DNA of 9,974 nt, taken from NCBI GenBank assembly GCA_031292465.1, contig JARLHB010000310.1, positions 1 through 9,974 on the forward strand, in the 5' to 3' direction. The DNA comes from Ignavibacteriaceae bacterium. Its GTDB lineage: Bacteria; Bacteroidota; Ignavibacteria; Ignavibacteriales; Ignavibacteriaceae. Shown here in pieces: positions 1-5,895 of this stretch (position 1 is its first letter; each line of letters starts with the position of its first letter). The notes under the pieces are model-generated. The model had not been told where the DNA came from, searched no databases, and was given only the letters and a program-made list of their open reading frames with translations. The position numbers and the translations under genes were made by a program.

Positions 1-925
1 TAATTTTCTTGCTACTATGCGAGAATAAATTTTCTATATCCTTTTTCCTGGTAATTAGCTTCGCATCTTCTTCAGCTTTATTAACTTTTTTTATTACATC
101 CGATTTATCGGGAATGCTGTTTGAAGATTTATAGTGCCTCTTGATAATTTTTTGTTTATGTATTCTCATTTTCACGCTATTTAACAGGTCGTCGGTTTTA
201 AATGGCTTAGTGATAAAATCATCAGCACCAAGGGACATACCCCTTCGAACATCACTCAACTCCGATTTTGCACTTAAGTAAATAAAAGGGACGGCCCTGG
301 TCTCACTGCGCATTAATTCTTCGAGAACTGAATAACCATCTATATCAGGAAGCATAACATCGCAAACTACTAAATTTGGTTTAAAATTTAAGGCCTTTTC
401 AAGCCCTTCCTGGCCGTTTTGGGCGGATACAACTTTATAACCGTTTTTACTGAAAATAGAATTAAGGTTATCTCTCATATCTGTGTCGTCTTCAATTATA
501 AGAATAGTCTGCTTTTCTTCATTCGATGTATCTATTGAACTATAAATAATTTCAAGCAATTTATTTACTTTTAACGGTTTAGTTAAATATGTCTGCGCAC
601 CCAGATCTAATCCTTTTTGAACATCAGAACCATCGGCAAGCGCACTTAAAAAAATAAATGGGACAGACTTAGTTGGCTCATTCATTTTAATAGTCTTAAT
701 TATACTATAACCATTCATATCGGGAAGCATTATATCGCATATAATTAAATCAGGCGGTTGCTGAAGGCAAATTTTTAATGCGTCTTTGCCTGTGTGAGAT
801 ATTAAAACGTTAAATTTCTTCTTTGTTAAAAATATTTCCAGGTTATCGCTAAGTGAAAGATCATCTTCAATAATTAAGATGTTATTCTTTGATCTTGAAG
901 CTATATTTTGTTGTTCATTTATCAT
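1..925 (-). CDS. Tandem-receiver response regulator, partial (C-terminus off the left edge)
   Basis: A partial minus-strand reading frame of 308 codons (2-925), open at the window edge. Two CheY-like receiver domains lie in series. The first (about residues 15-130) has the acidic pair in IIEDD, phosphoacceptor D64 in IICDIMLPDMNGY, S94 and K116. The second (about 140-255) has IIEDDTD, D189 in VVCDVMLPDIDGY, S218 and K240 in TKPF. Both sets of key residues are intact, so both domains could be phosphorylated. After residue 255 comes a charged, probably helical linker, and the frame is cut before any output domain. The start is well fixed: an in-frame TAA lies two codons before the ATG. The ATG lies inside the end of the kinase gene (11 bp overlap) and has no Shine-Dalgarno sequence, so translation is probably coupled to the kinase. 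The likely role is as partner of that kinase. Whether the missing end holds an HTH, an enzymatic domain or nothing cannot be told. Confidence 0.9.
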   Translation of the reverse strand, partial: MINEQQNIASRSKNNILIIEDDLSLSDNLEIFLTKKKFNVLISHTGKDALKICLQQPPDLIICDIMLPDMNGYSIIKTIKMNEPTKSVPFIFLSALADGSDVQKGLDLGAQTYLTKPLKVNKLLEIIYSSIDTSNEEKQTILIIEDDTDMRDNLNSIFSKNGYKVVSAQNGQEGLEKALNFKPNLVVCDVMLPDIDGYSVLEELMRSETRAVPFIYLSAKSELSDVRRGMSLGADDFITKPFKTDDLLNSVKMRIHKQKIIKRHYKSSNSIPDKSDVIKKVNKAEEDAKLITRKKDIENLFSHSSKKI

Positions 926-3221
926 TAGTTATTGGAAATTTAATATAAAATTTAGTACCTATACCAAGTTTACTTTCAAACCATATTTCACCACCCAGCA
1001 ATACGACTGAATTTTTTACAATAGACGTACCAAGGCCTGTCCCGGGAATACCGCTGGTATTCGAGCCCCTGAAGAAAGGATCAAACAAATTTACATGGTC
1101 TTCTTGTCTGATCCCGATACCATTGTCTTCGATTGAGATTAAAACATGCGTATCAATTTCTATTGCTATTTTTATTGCATTTTGTCCCTGGTTATACTTT
1201 ATCGCATTGTTAAGCAAGTTAATTAAGATTTGTCGCAATAGTTTTTTGTCACTTTGAAGAGTATATTGAAGTACGTTACTATTAAAAAGAATTAAAGGAG
1301 CCTGCTTATAAAAATTTCTAACTTCTTCGGTAAATTGCTTGCATAAACTAATAATCTCAATTTCTTCTTTGTTTACAACTTGTACTTCGCCATCGTTCCT
1401 GTTCATTGTTAATATGTCATTTAATAATTCAGTAAGATTATCAACGGACTTTTCAATCCGGTTAAATTGTTTTTCACTTTCTTCGGAATTAAGTTCATTG
1501 CCAAAAGTATGCAGTAATTCTGACGAGGATAATATAGTTGAAAGAGGAGTGCGAAACTCGTGCGAAACCATTGTTACAAAACGCGATTTTACTTCTGCAA
1601 GTTCTTTTGCTTTTTGGTAAGAATTCTTTATCTCTTCTTCGGCAATTTTCCGCAGGCTTATATCTTCAACTCTTCCTATAAACCTGACCGGATTGTTATG
1701 GTTATCCCTTAAAACCACTTTACCTTTAGTCGAAACCCATTTTAATCCGTTATCCATGGTTTTTATTCTATGTTCAAGATTAAAATTTGCCGTCCCTCCG
1801 GAGAAATGTTTTTCCATTGCCTCTTTGAAATGCTGCCTGTCGATATCCGCAATCATGCCTTCCAGCTTTTTAATATCAAGAGACGCACTGCTGTAATCAT
1901 ATTTATTAAAGCCAAAGATTTCGCAGAATTTTTGATTGGTATAAATATTTCCTGATATTATATTAAAATCCCATAGGCCCTCCTCGCTTACTTCTAATGC
2001 AAGATCCAATCTTTCATCTTTTACTCGGAGTTCTTCTTCAGCCTCTTTTCGCCACGTAATTTCGTTCTGGAGTTTTATATTAGTTTCGTTAAGCTCGGCA
2101 TTTTTTGTCTCAATAAGTTGAGAAATTCCATCGTGGAAAGCGGTTTTACCGTCCTTTATTTCCTGATTTAGAATTAGAAGATAGAAATCATTTCCGTACA
2201 AAATATTTTGGAGCCTTAATATAGAACTGTTGAAAATTAATATTTCCCCTTTCTTATCTATAATTTCTATTTCGAATAAGACCGACTGATTTTTTGAATA
2301 TGACTTAATTTTCTCAGCAAACTGAAACGCCGATTCTTTGTTTAATAAGCTTGCCACCGGTTTATTAGCCAACTCTTCCCGGGTAAATCCTGTAATCTCT
2401 TTTGATCTATCGTTGATTTGTACAATTTCAAGCGCCGGATTTAATAAAATAACCGGCAAATGATTTATTGGCCCCACAAGCGAATTAAAAAGTTCTGCCG
2501 GGGTAAATATTTCTTCTGAAAAGCTTATAAAATAATATACTATGGCTTCCTGATTGCAGTAATTAATATCCTGAGAATAAAAATGAGAGATAAAGTTTTT
2601 GCCATTAAAAGAATTGATATAAAATCTTCCCTTCCTATTCTCATTACTTATTATTTCTATGTGTTCCCAAATAGAGATATTGTTAAGTTCCTCAAAACCT
2701 TCCAGCCCGATCAATCGAATAAACGCACTGTTTGCTGCTAAAATCTTTCCTTCAACCTCAACCATGTATGGCAGGGGACAATTATTTGCAATGTCAGGTG
2801 TTATGTCAGGATAATCATTCTTTTGAGCAGGGACAATATTCTCAACTGGTGTTAATTTGTCTTGTTCCTGTTTACTAAGTTCTTTAAGGAGCTGTAGCTT
2901 TAGTAAAATAGAATTTTCACCGGAAATACTTTTCATTATTGAAAACTTACTTGAAGTAAGGATATGTAGTTTATCAAATGTAAAGAACAAGCATATTGTC
3001 TGCTCGCTTTCGGGATTTATACTTAATTTATCGAAGACCTTTAATAGTTTATTGCGCTCCTTGTTGTTGTTCAGATAAGCAGAGATATTTTTCCCCTTAA
3101 CCTGGCCTTCTGATAAGTTGAAAAATGAGTCGATGGGCCGTTTTAAGCTTATTATGACGCCGTTTCTATCAAGGATAAACTCAATAGTTGTATAATCAAA
3201 AGGCTGATACAGTAAATTCAT
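915..3221 (-). CDS. Soluble multi-PAS sensor histidine kinase
   Basis: This 768-residue protein has no signal peptide or membrane segment, so it senses something in the cytoplasm. PAS-like regions come in order at about residues 10-110 (weak), 145-235 (weak), 250-355 (clear: ITGFTREELANKPVASLL) and 405-525. The last has a PAC-type end, VRFIGRVEDISLRK. Coiled-coil stretches lie at about 365-405 and 525-545. The HisKA dimerisation domain carries the phosphorylated histidine H554 in MVSHEFRTPL. The ATPase domain has the N box around 668-676 (NLLNNAIKY), G1 with D699 (IEDNGIGI), the F box at 712-720 and G2 GTGLG at 727-731. All catalytic motifs are present, so it should autophosphorylate. It has no receiver of its own; the overlapping downstream gene supplies two. 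No clear Shine-Dalgarno precedes the ATG, which is common in Bacteroidota-like genomes. The ligand is unknown; no haem- or flavin-binding signature was recognised in the PAS regions. Confidence 0.93.
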   Translation of the reverse strand: MNLLYQPFDYTTIEFILDRNGVIISLKRPIDSFFNLSEGQVKGKNISAYLNNNKERNKLLKVFDKLSINPESEQTICLFFTFDKLHILTSSKFSIMKSISGENSILLKLQLLKELSKQEQDKLTPVENIVPAQKNDYPDITPDIANNCPLPYMVEVEGKILAANSAFIRLIGLEGFEELNNISIWEHIEIISNENRKGRFYINSFNGKNFISHFYSQDINYCNQEAIVYYFISFSEEIFTPAELFNSLVGPINHLPVILLNPALEIVQINDRSKEITGFTREELANKPVASLLNKESAFQFAEKIKSYSKNQSVLFEIEIIDKKGEILIFNSSILRLQNILYGNDFYLLILNQEIKDGKTAFHDGISQLIETKNAELNETNIKLQNEITWRKEAEEELRVKDERLDLALEVSEEGLWDFNIISGNIYTNQKFCEIFGFNKYDYSSASLDIKKLEGMIADIDRQHFKEAMEKHFSGGTANFNLEHRIKTMDNGLKWVSTKGKVVLRDNHNNPVRFIGRVEDISLRKIAEEEIKNSYQKAKELAEVKSRFVTMVSHEFRTPLSTILSSSELLHTFGNELNSEESEKQFNRIEKSVDNLTELLNDILTMNRNDGEVQVVNKEEIEIISLCKQFTEEVRNFYKQAPLILFNSNVLQYTLQSDKKLLRQILINLLNNAIKYNQGQNAIKIAIEIDTHVLISIEDNGIGIRQEDHVNLFDPFFRGSNTSGIPGTGLGTSIVKNSVVLLGGEIWFESKLGIGTKFYIKFPITNDK

Positions 3222-3288
3222 ATTAATGCAGGATTTTTTTAAATTATTTAATTATAATAAAAAGAATAAATAACCCTATATAGAATAA

Positions 3289-3317
3289 AATATATTCCGT
3301 AATATTTATATTGACAA
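3289..3317 (-). promoter_or_regulatory. Candidate sigma70-like promoter of the kinase-regulator operon
   Basis: On the minus strand TTGTCA (3317-3312) is followed after exactly 17 bases by TATATT (3294-3289). Each hexamer matches the consensus at 5 of 6 positions. Transcription would start near 3282, giving a leader of about 60 bases before the kinase ATG. The match is good, but the surrounding DNA is very AT-rich, where chance hits are frequent. Lineages of this kind can also use other promoter consensus sequences. Confidence 0.5.
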
Positions 3318-3329
3318 TTCGCACAATAT
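3308..3329. repeat. Inverted repeat overlapping the -35 of the kinase promoter
   Basis: ATATTG (3308-3313) and CAATAT (3324-3329) are perfect inverted arms separated by 10 bases. They cover and extend upstream of the -35 hexamer of the candidate operon promoter. This is the geometry of a dimeric regulator site, possibly autoregulation by the response regulator. The arms are short and AT-rich, so chance is a real alternative. Confidence 0.25.
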
Positions 3330-3722
3330 TTAGGATGACTAAAACTGTGTGATGAGTTAGTTATTCTGCAAGTATTGAGCTATAAGTATATATTATGAGA
3401 CTAAAATGAAAACCTAATTATCCTTGAGAAGTACTTTAGTTCAAGAAATATTATAATAATGGTCTTAAATGTTTTGATTGAACTCATTAAGGCTGAAATG
3501 TCTTGCTCCTCTTGTTGTCTTAATGTATCTACCCTAAAAACATCTCCCGTTTTGTCTGATATTTAATTTAACAATATAGTTATATCAATATAGTATCATT
3601 GTTAACCTAATCTAATATGGTATCATATCATATTGACAAAAATCACTGGTGTCCAAAATCATTTTAGTAATATATAGTTGTTTTGAAATATTGATGTATT
3701 TAAATATTTCATTGTAGTAATG
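3330..3722. other. AT-rich intergenic stretch, no gene seen
   Basis: No reading frame here looks like protein. A weak inverted repeat, AGTTCAA/TTGAACT (3437-3443 and 3477-3483), and short repeated ATATRGTATCAT words near 3590-3630 are visible. The promoter of the secreted repeat protein must lie near the right end. TTGAAA (3683-3688) with TATTTC (3705-3710, 16-base spacing) and TTGATG (3691-3696) with TAGTAA (3715-3720, 18-base spacing) are both weak candidates. Confidence 0.5.
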
Positions 3723-3827
3723 AACTCTCCAAAGGGGCTTAGCGGAGAGTTGTATTTCGGATTTGTAATTAAATTTATGTAGATATAACTTTAACAAGTA
3801 AATTTTAATAAACTTGGAGAGAGAAAA
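3723..3827 (+). promoter_or_regulatory. Structured leader with alternative pairing of the ribosome binding site
   Basis: AACTCTCC (3723-3730) pairs perfectly with GGAGAGTT (3744-3751), an 8 bp hairpin with a 13-base loop. The same strand segment, CTCTCCAA (3725-3732), is also perfectly complementary for 8 bases to TTGGAGAG (3814-3821), which contains the Shine-Dalgarno sequence of the gene starting at 3828. The two pairings cannot coexist. One leaves the ribosome site free; the other buries it. This is seen directly in the sequence. That it acts as a switch is inference. Confidence 0.45.
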
Positions 3828-4346
3828 ATGAAGAAATTATTTATGGCTGTCTTTGTATTCGGACTTTTATCATTTGCAGCTGCGTCAACTTTATATGCAC
3901 AGGATTCAAGTGCAGTTAATAAGGTAAAACTGGCAAAGAAAAACTTGCTTAAAAAAGCGGATGCCAAGGCTGACCAATTAAATAAAGGTGCAGATAAAAG
4001 CCTTCAAAAGGGGCAGGATAAAATCAATAAATCCGAAAGCGATACAAAAGCAAAAGTTGCCAAAACTAAAAAGACAGTAGATGCCGGACAAACTGAAGTC
4101 AGCAAAACTAAAAGTGACGCAACATCAGAAGTAAGCAAGACCAAAAGTACTGCAAAGGCAAAAGTTTCTAAAGCTAAAAAGACAGTAGATGCCGGACAAA
4201 CAGAAGTTAATAAAACTAAAAGCGATGCAGTATCAGAGACCAGTAAAGCTAAAAGCGACGTAAAAACAAAATCTGTTAAAGCTAAAAAAATACTAAAAGC
4301 CGATCAGGATAAAACTAAAAAAGATGCCCAGGATCTTATGAAATAA
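3828..4346 (+). CDS. Small secreted Lys/Ala-rich repeat protein, LEA-like or apolipoprotein-like helix
   Basis: A 172-residue protein of unknown family. Residues 1-24 form a standard signal peptide: MKK, a hydrophobic core, then an end at LYA before QDSS. The mature protein should therefore be periplasmic or extracellular. The rest is almost entirely Lys, Ala, Ser, Thr, Asp, Glu and Gln, with no Cys or Trp and hardly any aromatic residues. It is highly basic and probably helical or disordered. From about residue 66 to 162 it shows a regular 11-11-14 residue pattern, described separately. The start is supported by GGAGAG (3816-3821) 6 bases upstream and by the signal peptide. A strong terminator ends the unit, so it is transcribed alone. 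Such composition is seen in LEA group 3 stress proteins, histone H1-like tails and polycation-binding envelope proteins. Function is not assigned. Confidence 0.85.
   Translation: MKKLFMAVFVFGLLSFAAASTLYAQDSSAVNKVKLAKKNLLKKADAKADQLNKGADKSLQKGQDKINKSESDTKAKVAKTKKTVDAGQTEVSKTKSDATSEVSKTKSTAKAKVSKAKKTVDAGQTEVNKTKSDAVSETSKAKSDVKTKSVKAKKILKADQDKTKKDAQDLMK
4023..4313 (+). repeat. 108 bp (36-residue) internal repeat with 11-11-14 substructure
   Basis: Residues 66-162 of the secreted protein fall into units of 11, 14, 11, 11, 14, 11, 11 and 14 residues. The 11-mers resemble VSKTKSDATSE (91-101) and VNKTKSDAVSE (127-137). The 14-mers resemble VSKAKKTVDAGQTE (77-90, 113-126 and a diverged copy at 149-162). 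At DNA level a 28-base block is exactly identical at 4066-4093 and 4174-4201, offset by 108 bases. This points to tandem duplication of a 36-residue unit. Confidence 0.85.
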
Positions 4347-4390
4347 ATATAATATGGCTTCTTAATAATTCTTTTATTGATAAGTTAAAT

Positions 4391-4432
4391 AACGCTCCGG
4401 ATGCAGGCTGGTAATTCCGGAGCGTTTTTTTT
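4391..4432 (+). terminator. Rho-independent terminator of the repeat-protein gene
   Basis: AACGCTCCGGA (4391-4401) pairs perfectly with TCCGGAGCGTT (4416-4426), an 11 bp GC-rich stem with a 14-base loop, followed by a run of T to 4432. It lies 45 bases after the stop codon of the repeat-protein gene. Confidence 0.92.
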
Positions 4433-4863
4433 ATCCGGTTTTCTTCTCAGGAATGGAAGCGCATTCGTTAAATATAATGGCGGTAATAACAAAAGATTGT
4501 TCGGATTTTTATCAAAATACATAAACAATCAGCGCTCAAAAACAGGAAATAAGAATAAAGTACGTAAGTCAAACATCTTTCGGTTATTCTTTACTTTTAC
4601 TCCCATTATACAGAAAACAGGCTTTTAAATATTTACATTGTGACACCAGTTCCACATCCGTTCATACGAAAAAAACATTCTAAAATAATTTGGTTACTGT
4701 TAATTCTTAACGTATTTTTACAGTGGTAAGACAGTAAGTATAGAAGTAAACAGCCCGTTTATAGCGGTCTGGTGGTAGAAGTAGACGCAATTCGTATAAA
4801 AACTTCAATAAATTTCAGAACACCTGTCAAAACAACAATCAATTACAAAAAGGAGTATCTGTC
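4433..4863. other. Intergenic region and long leader of the cold-shock gene
   Basis: No convincing gene is seen. A weak promoter candidate is TTGGTT (4690-4695), 17 bases, TATTTT (4713-4718); its spacer holds the small palindrome GTTAATTCTTAAC (4699-4711). If it is used, the cold-shock mRNA has a leader of about 140 bases. That leader can fold a bulged hairpin, GCGGTCT (4764-4770) with AGACGC (4783-4788). Long structured leaders are known for cspA-type genes; no conserved cold-box sequence could be identified here. Confidence 0.4.
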
Positions 4864-5076
4864 ATGGCAGAACGCAAAACAGGAACCGTTAAATGGTTCA
4901 ACAGTGCAAAAGGCTTTGGTTTCATTCAGCAGCAAGGTGGAGTTGACTTATTCGTACACGCTAATTCAATTATTGGCGAAGGTATGAAATCATTAGAAGA
5001 AAATGATAAAGTTGAATACACCATTACCCAGGGTCAAAAAGGCCCGCAGGCATCTGATGTAAAACTTGTGAGATAA
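4864..5076 (+). CDS. Cold-shock domain protein (CspA family)
   Basis: A 70-residue single cold-shock domain, the normal length for the family. It binds single-stranded RNA and DNA and melts RNA structure, typically acting as an RNA chaperone in the cytoplasm. The opening GTVKWFNSAKGFGFI contains the aromatic W11 and RNP1 (KGFGFI, residues 16-21). RNP2 is VDLFVHAN (27-34). The C-terminal half, VEYTITQGQKGPQASDVKLV, is also typical. In RNP2 the usual H-F-S after VH is H-A-N-S, a mild variation. The start is supported by AGGAG (4851-4855), 8 bases upstream. The gene stands alone, with a terminator upstream and two hairpins downstream. Cold induction is likely from the family but is not shown by the sequence; several paralogues usually exist, so a specific csp letter is not given. 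Confidence 0.96.
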   Translation: MAERKTGTVKWFNSAKGFGFIQQQGGVDLFVHANSIIGEGMKSLEENDKVEYTITQGQKGPQASDVKLVR

Positions 5077-5091
5077 TATTTCTCATATTTT

Positions 5092-5143
5092 AAGGAATTA
5101 GGATATTAAGGGGACTGAAGAGGTACATATTCTAATTCTTTTT
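5092..5143 (+). terminator. Terminator of the cold-shock gene (first hairpin)
   Basis: AAGGAATTAGGATAT (5092-5106) pairs with ATATTCTAATTCTTT (5127-5141), 15 bp including two G-U pairs, with a 20-base loop. It is followed by a T-rich tail. It begins 15 bases after the stop codon. Confidence 0.75.
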
Positions 5144-5176
5144 AATTTTTTATTCTCATTTATAAAGTATTCTATA

Positions 5177-5206
5177 AAAAGGAATTAGTTTTTATTAATT
5201 CCTTTT
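5177..5206 (+). terminator. Second hairpin behind the cold-shock gene
   Basis: AAAAGGAATTA (5177-5187) pairs perfectly with TAATTCCTTTT (5196-5206) around an 8-base loop. The A-run before and T-run after the core make it a possible bidirectional terminator. Its 5' arm repeats AAGGAATTAG, also found at 5092-5101 in the first hairpin. Confidence 0.65.
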
Positions 5207-5640
5207 GCTACACATTTCTATATTGTACCGGGCTAAACTTTGAGGTTACAGGATAATAAGGAAGTAGTAATTATAGTTTCCCCCGAGATTTCTAATTCTT
5301 TCCCTCTCTATTAATGAACCTTAAGCATGGAATAAACCGATAATATCAAGTAAATTTTATTTTGATCGCATAATAAATATTTTGCCTGCAAACTTTGAAC
5401 AATTCATAGATAAAAAACTGTAAATAAAATGTGTAGAGCTAAGATTATTCTAAGTGCAAATAATTATTAAATATTAGAAGATACTAAATAGTGTATATAT
5501 ACTATCCTACATTGTATTCTACATATTTTAGCCATTACATATACACATTAGCTATTTTAAACAATTTATCTTGACAATCCATATCTCAATTATTAATGTT
5601 ACATACGATTTTAAAAAACTTTGTATTTCTGATAAATATT

Positions 5641-5666
5641 AACTCTTAATAAAAAAATTAAGAGTT
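5641..5666. terminator. Strong hairpin, possible terminator or leader element
   Basis: AACTCTTAAT (5641-5650) and ATTAAGAGTT (5657-5666) form a perfect 10 bp stem around a loop of six A. TTAATTTAT follows, only a loose T-tract. No plus-strand gene lies immediately upstream, so it may instead be a leader hairpin or insulate the GH59 promoter. Confidence 0.45.
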
Positions 5667-5679
5667 TTAATTTATACTA

Positions 5680-5699
5680 ACCTGCAATCGTTTGCAGGT
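5680..5699. promoter_or_regulatory. LacI-family-type operator palindrome
   Basis: ACCTGCAATCGTTTGCAGGT is a 20-base palindrome with a central CG. Nine of its ten base pairs are symmetric; only the pair flanking the centre differs. The form TGCAAnCGnTTGCA is the usual shape of LacI/GalR/PurR-family operators. A -10-like GATAAT (5707-5712) starts 8 bases downstream, so a bound repressor would block that promoter. No LacI-family gene lies in the window, so the regulator would be encoded elsewhere. It could also simply be an RNA hairpin (8 bp stem, TCGT loop). Confidence 0.5.
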
Positions 5700-5791
5700 G
5701 AAAAGGGATAATGATTTCCTGATTGTTCTTAATAGTTAACTAACCACAATTCTTACTATTGACGGACGTTCAGGTATGCTGGTAGGCTAAC

Positions 5792-5823
5792 TGCAAAAAT
5801 GGGATTGAATCCTTTATTTTGCA
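5792..5823 (+). promoter_or_regulatory. Imperfect hairpin in the GH59 leader
   Basis: TGCAAAA (5792-5798) pairs with TTTTGCA (5817-5823), and inside it GGAT (5802-5805) pairs with ATCC (5809-5812), with an internal loop between. It would lie in the untranslated leader about 70 bases before the GH59 start. No function can be read from it. Confidence 0.3.
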
Positions 5824-5895
5824 TTTAGCGGCACTAATGCCATTCCGGAAGAAATATAAAATTCAATACGAATAATTTAATATAATAAGGCAATT

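Larger units (their letters stand above)
5207..5895. other. Long intergenic region upstream of the GH59 gene
   Basis: No gene is seen in 690 bases. Contents: an imperfect palindrome ATAGTGTATATATACTAT (5488-5505, one mismatched pair); a perfect -35 word TTGACA (5571-5576) with only a weak -10 (TAATGT, 5594-5599); a hairpin at 5641-5666; a LacI-type palindrome at 5680-5699; a -10-like GATAAT at 5707-5712; the palindrome TAGTTAACTA (5733-5742); another possible promoter, TTGACG (5759-5764) with TAGGCT (5783-5788); and an imperfect hairpin at 5792-5823. A half copy of the LacI-type site, CCTGCAAAC, is at 5385-5393. Confidence 0.5.

Noticed and set aside
3633..3638. Perfect TTGACA on the plus strand as a -35 for the repeat-protein gene
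   Set aside because: No acceptable -10 lies 15-19 bases downstream.
3612..3797. 61-codon minus-strand reading frame
   Set aside because: It lies across the leader hairpin of the repeat protein in AT-rich DNA, with no ribosome site and no recognisable motif.
4066..4201. Two exact 28-base repeats as a possible CRISPR-like array
   Set aside because: Only two exact copies occur, inside an open reading frame with a 108-base period that matches the protein repeat; this is gene-internal duplication.
4401..4628. 75-codon plus-strand reading frame
   Set aside because: Its start lies inside the terminator stem-loop of the upstream gene, there is no ribosome site, and the composition is not protein-like.
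4772..4987. 71-codon reading frame overlapping the cold-shock gene
   Set aside because: It is a shadow in another frame; the cold-shock frame carries the RNP motifs and a good ribosome site.
5743..5860. Stretch that translates as LTIDGRSGMLVG, stop, then further fragments ending GTNAIPEEI, possibly a decayed gene
   Set aside because: Two in-frame stops interrupt a very short stretch, no family is recognised, and a regulatory leader explains the region at least as well.
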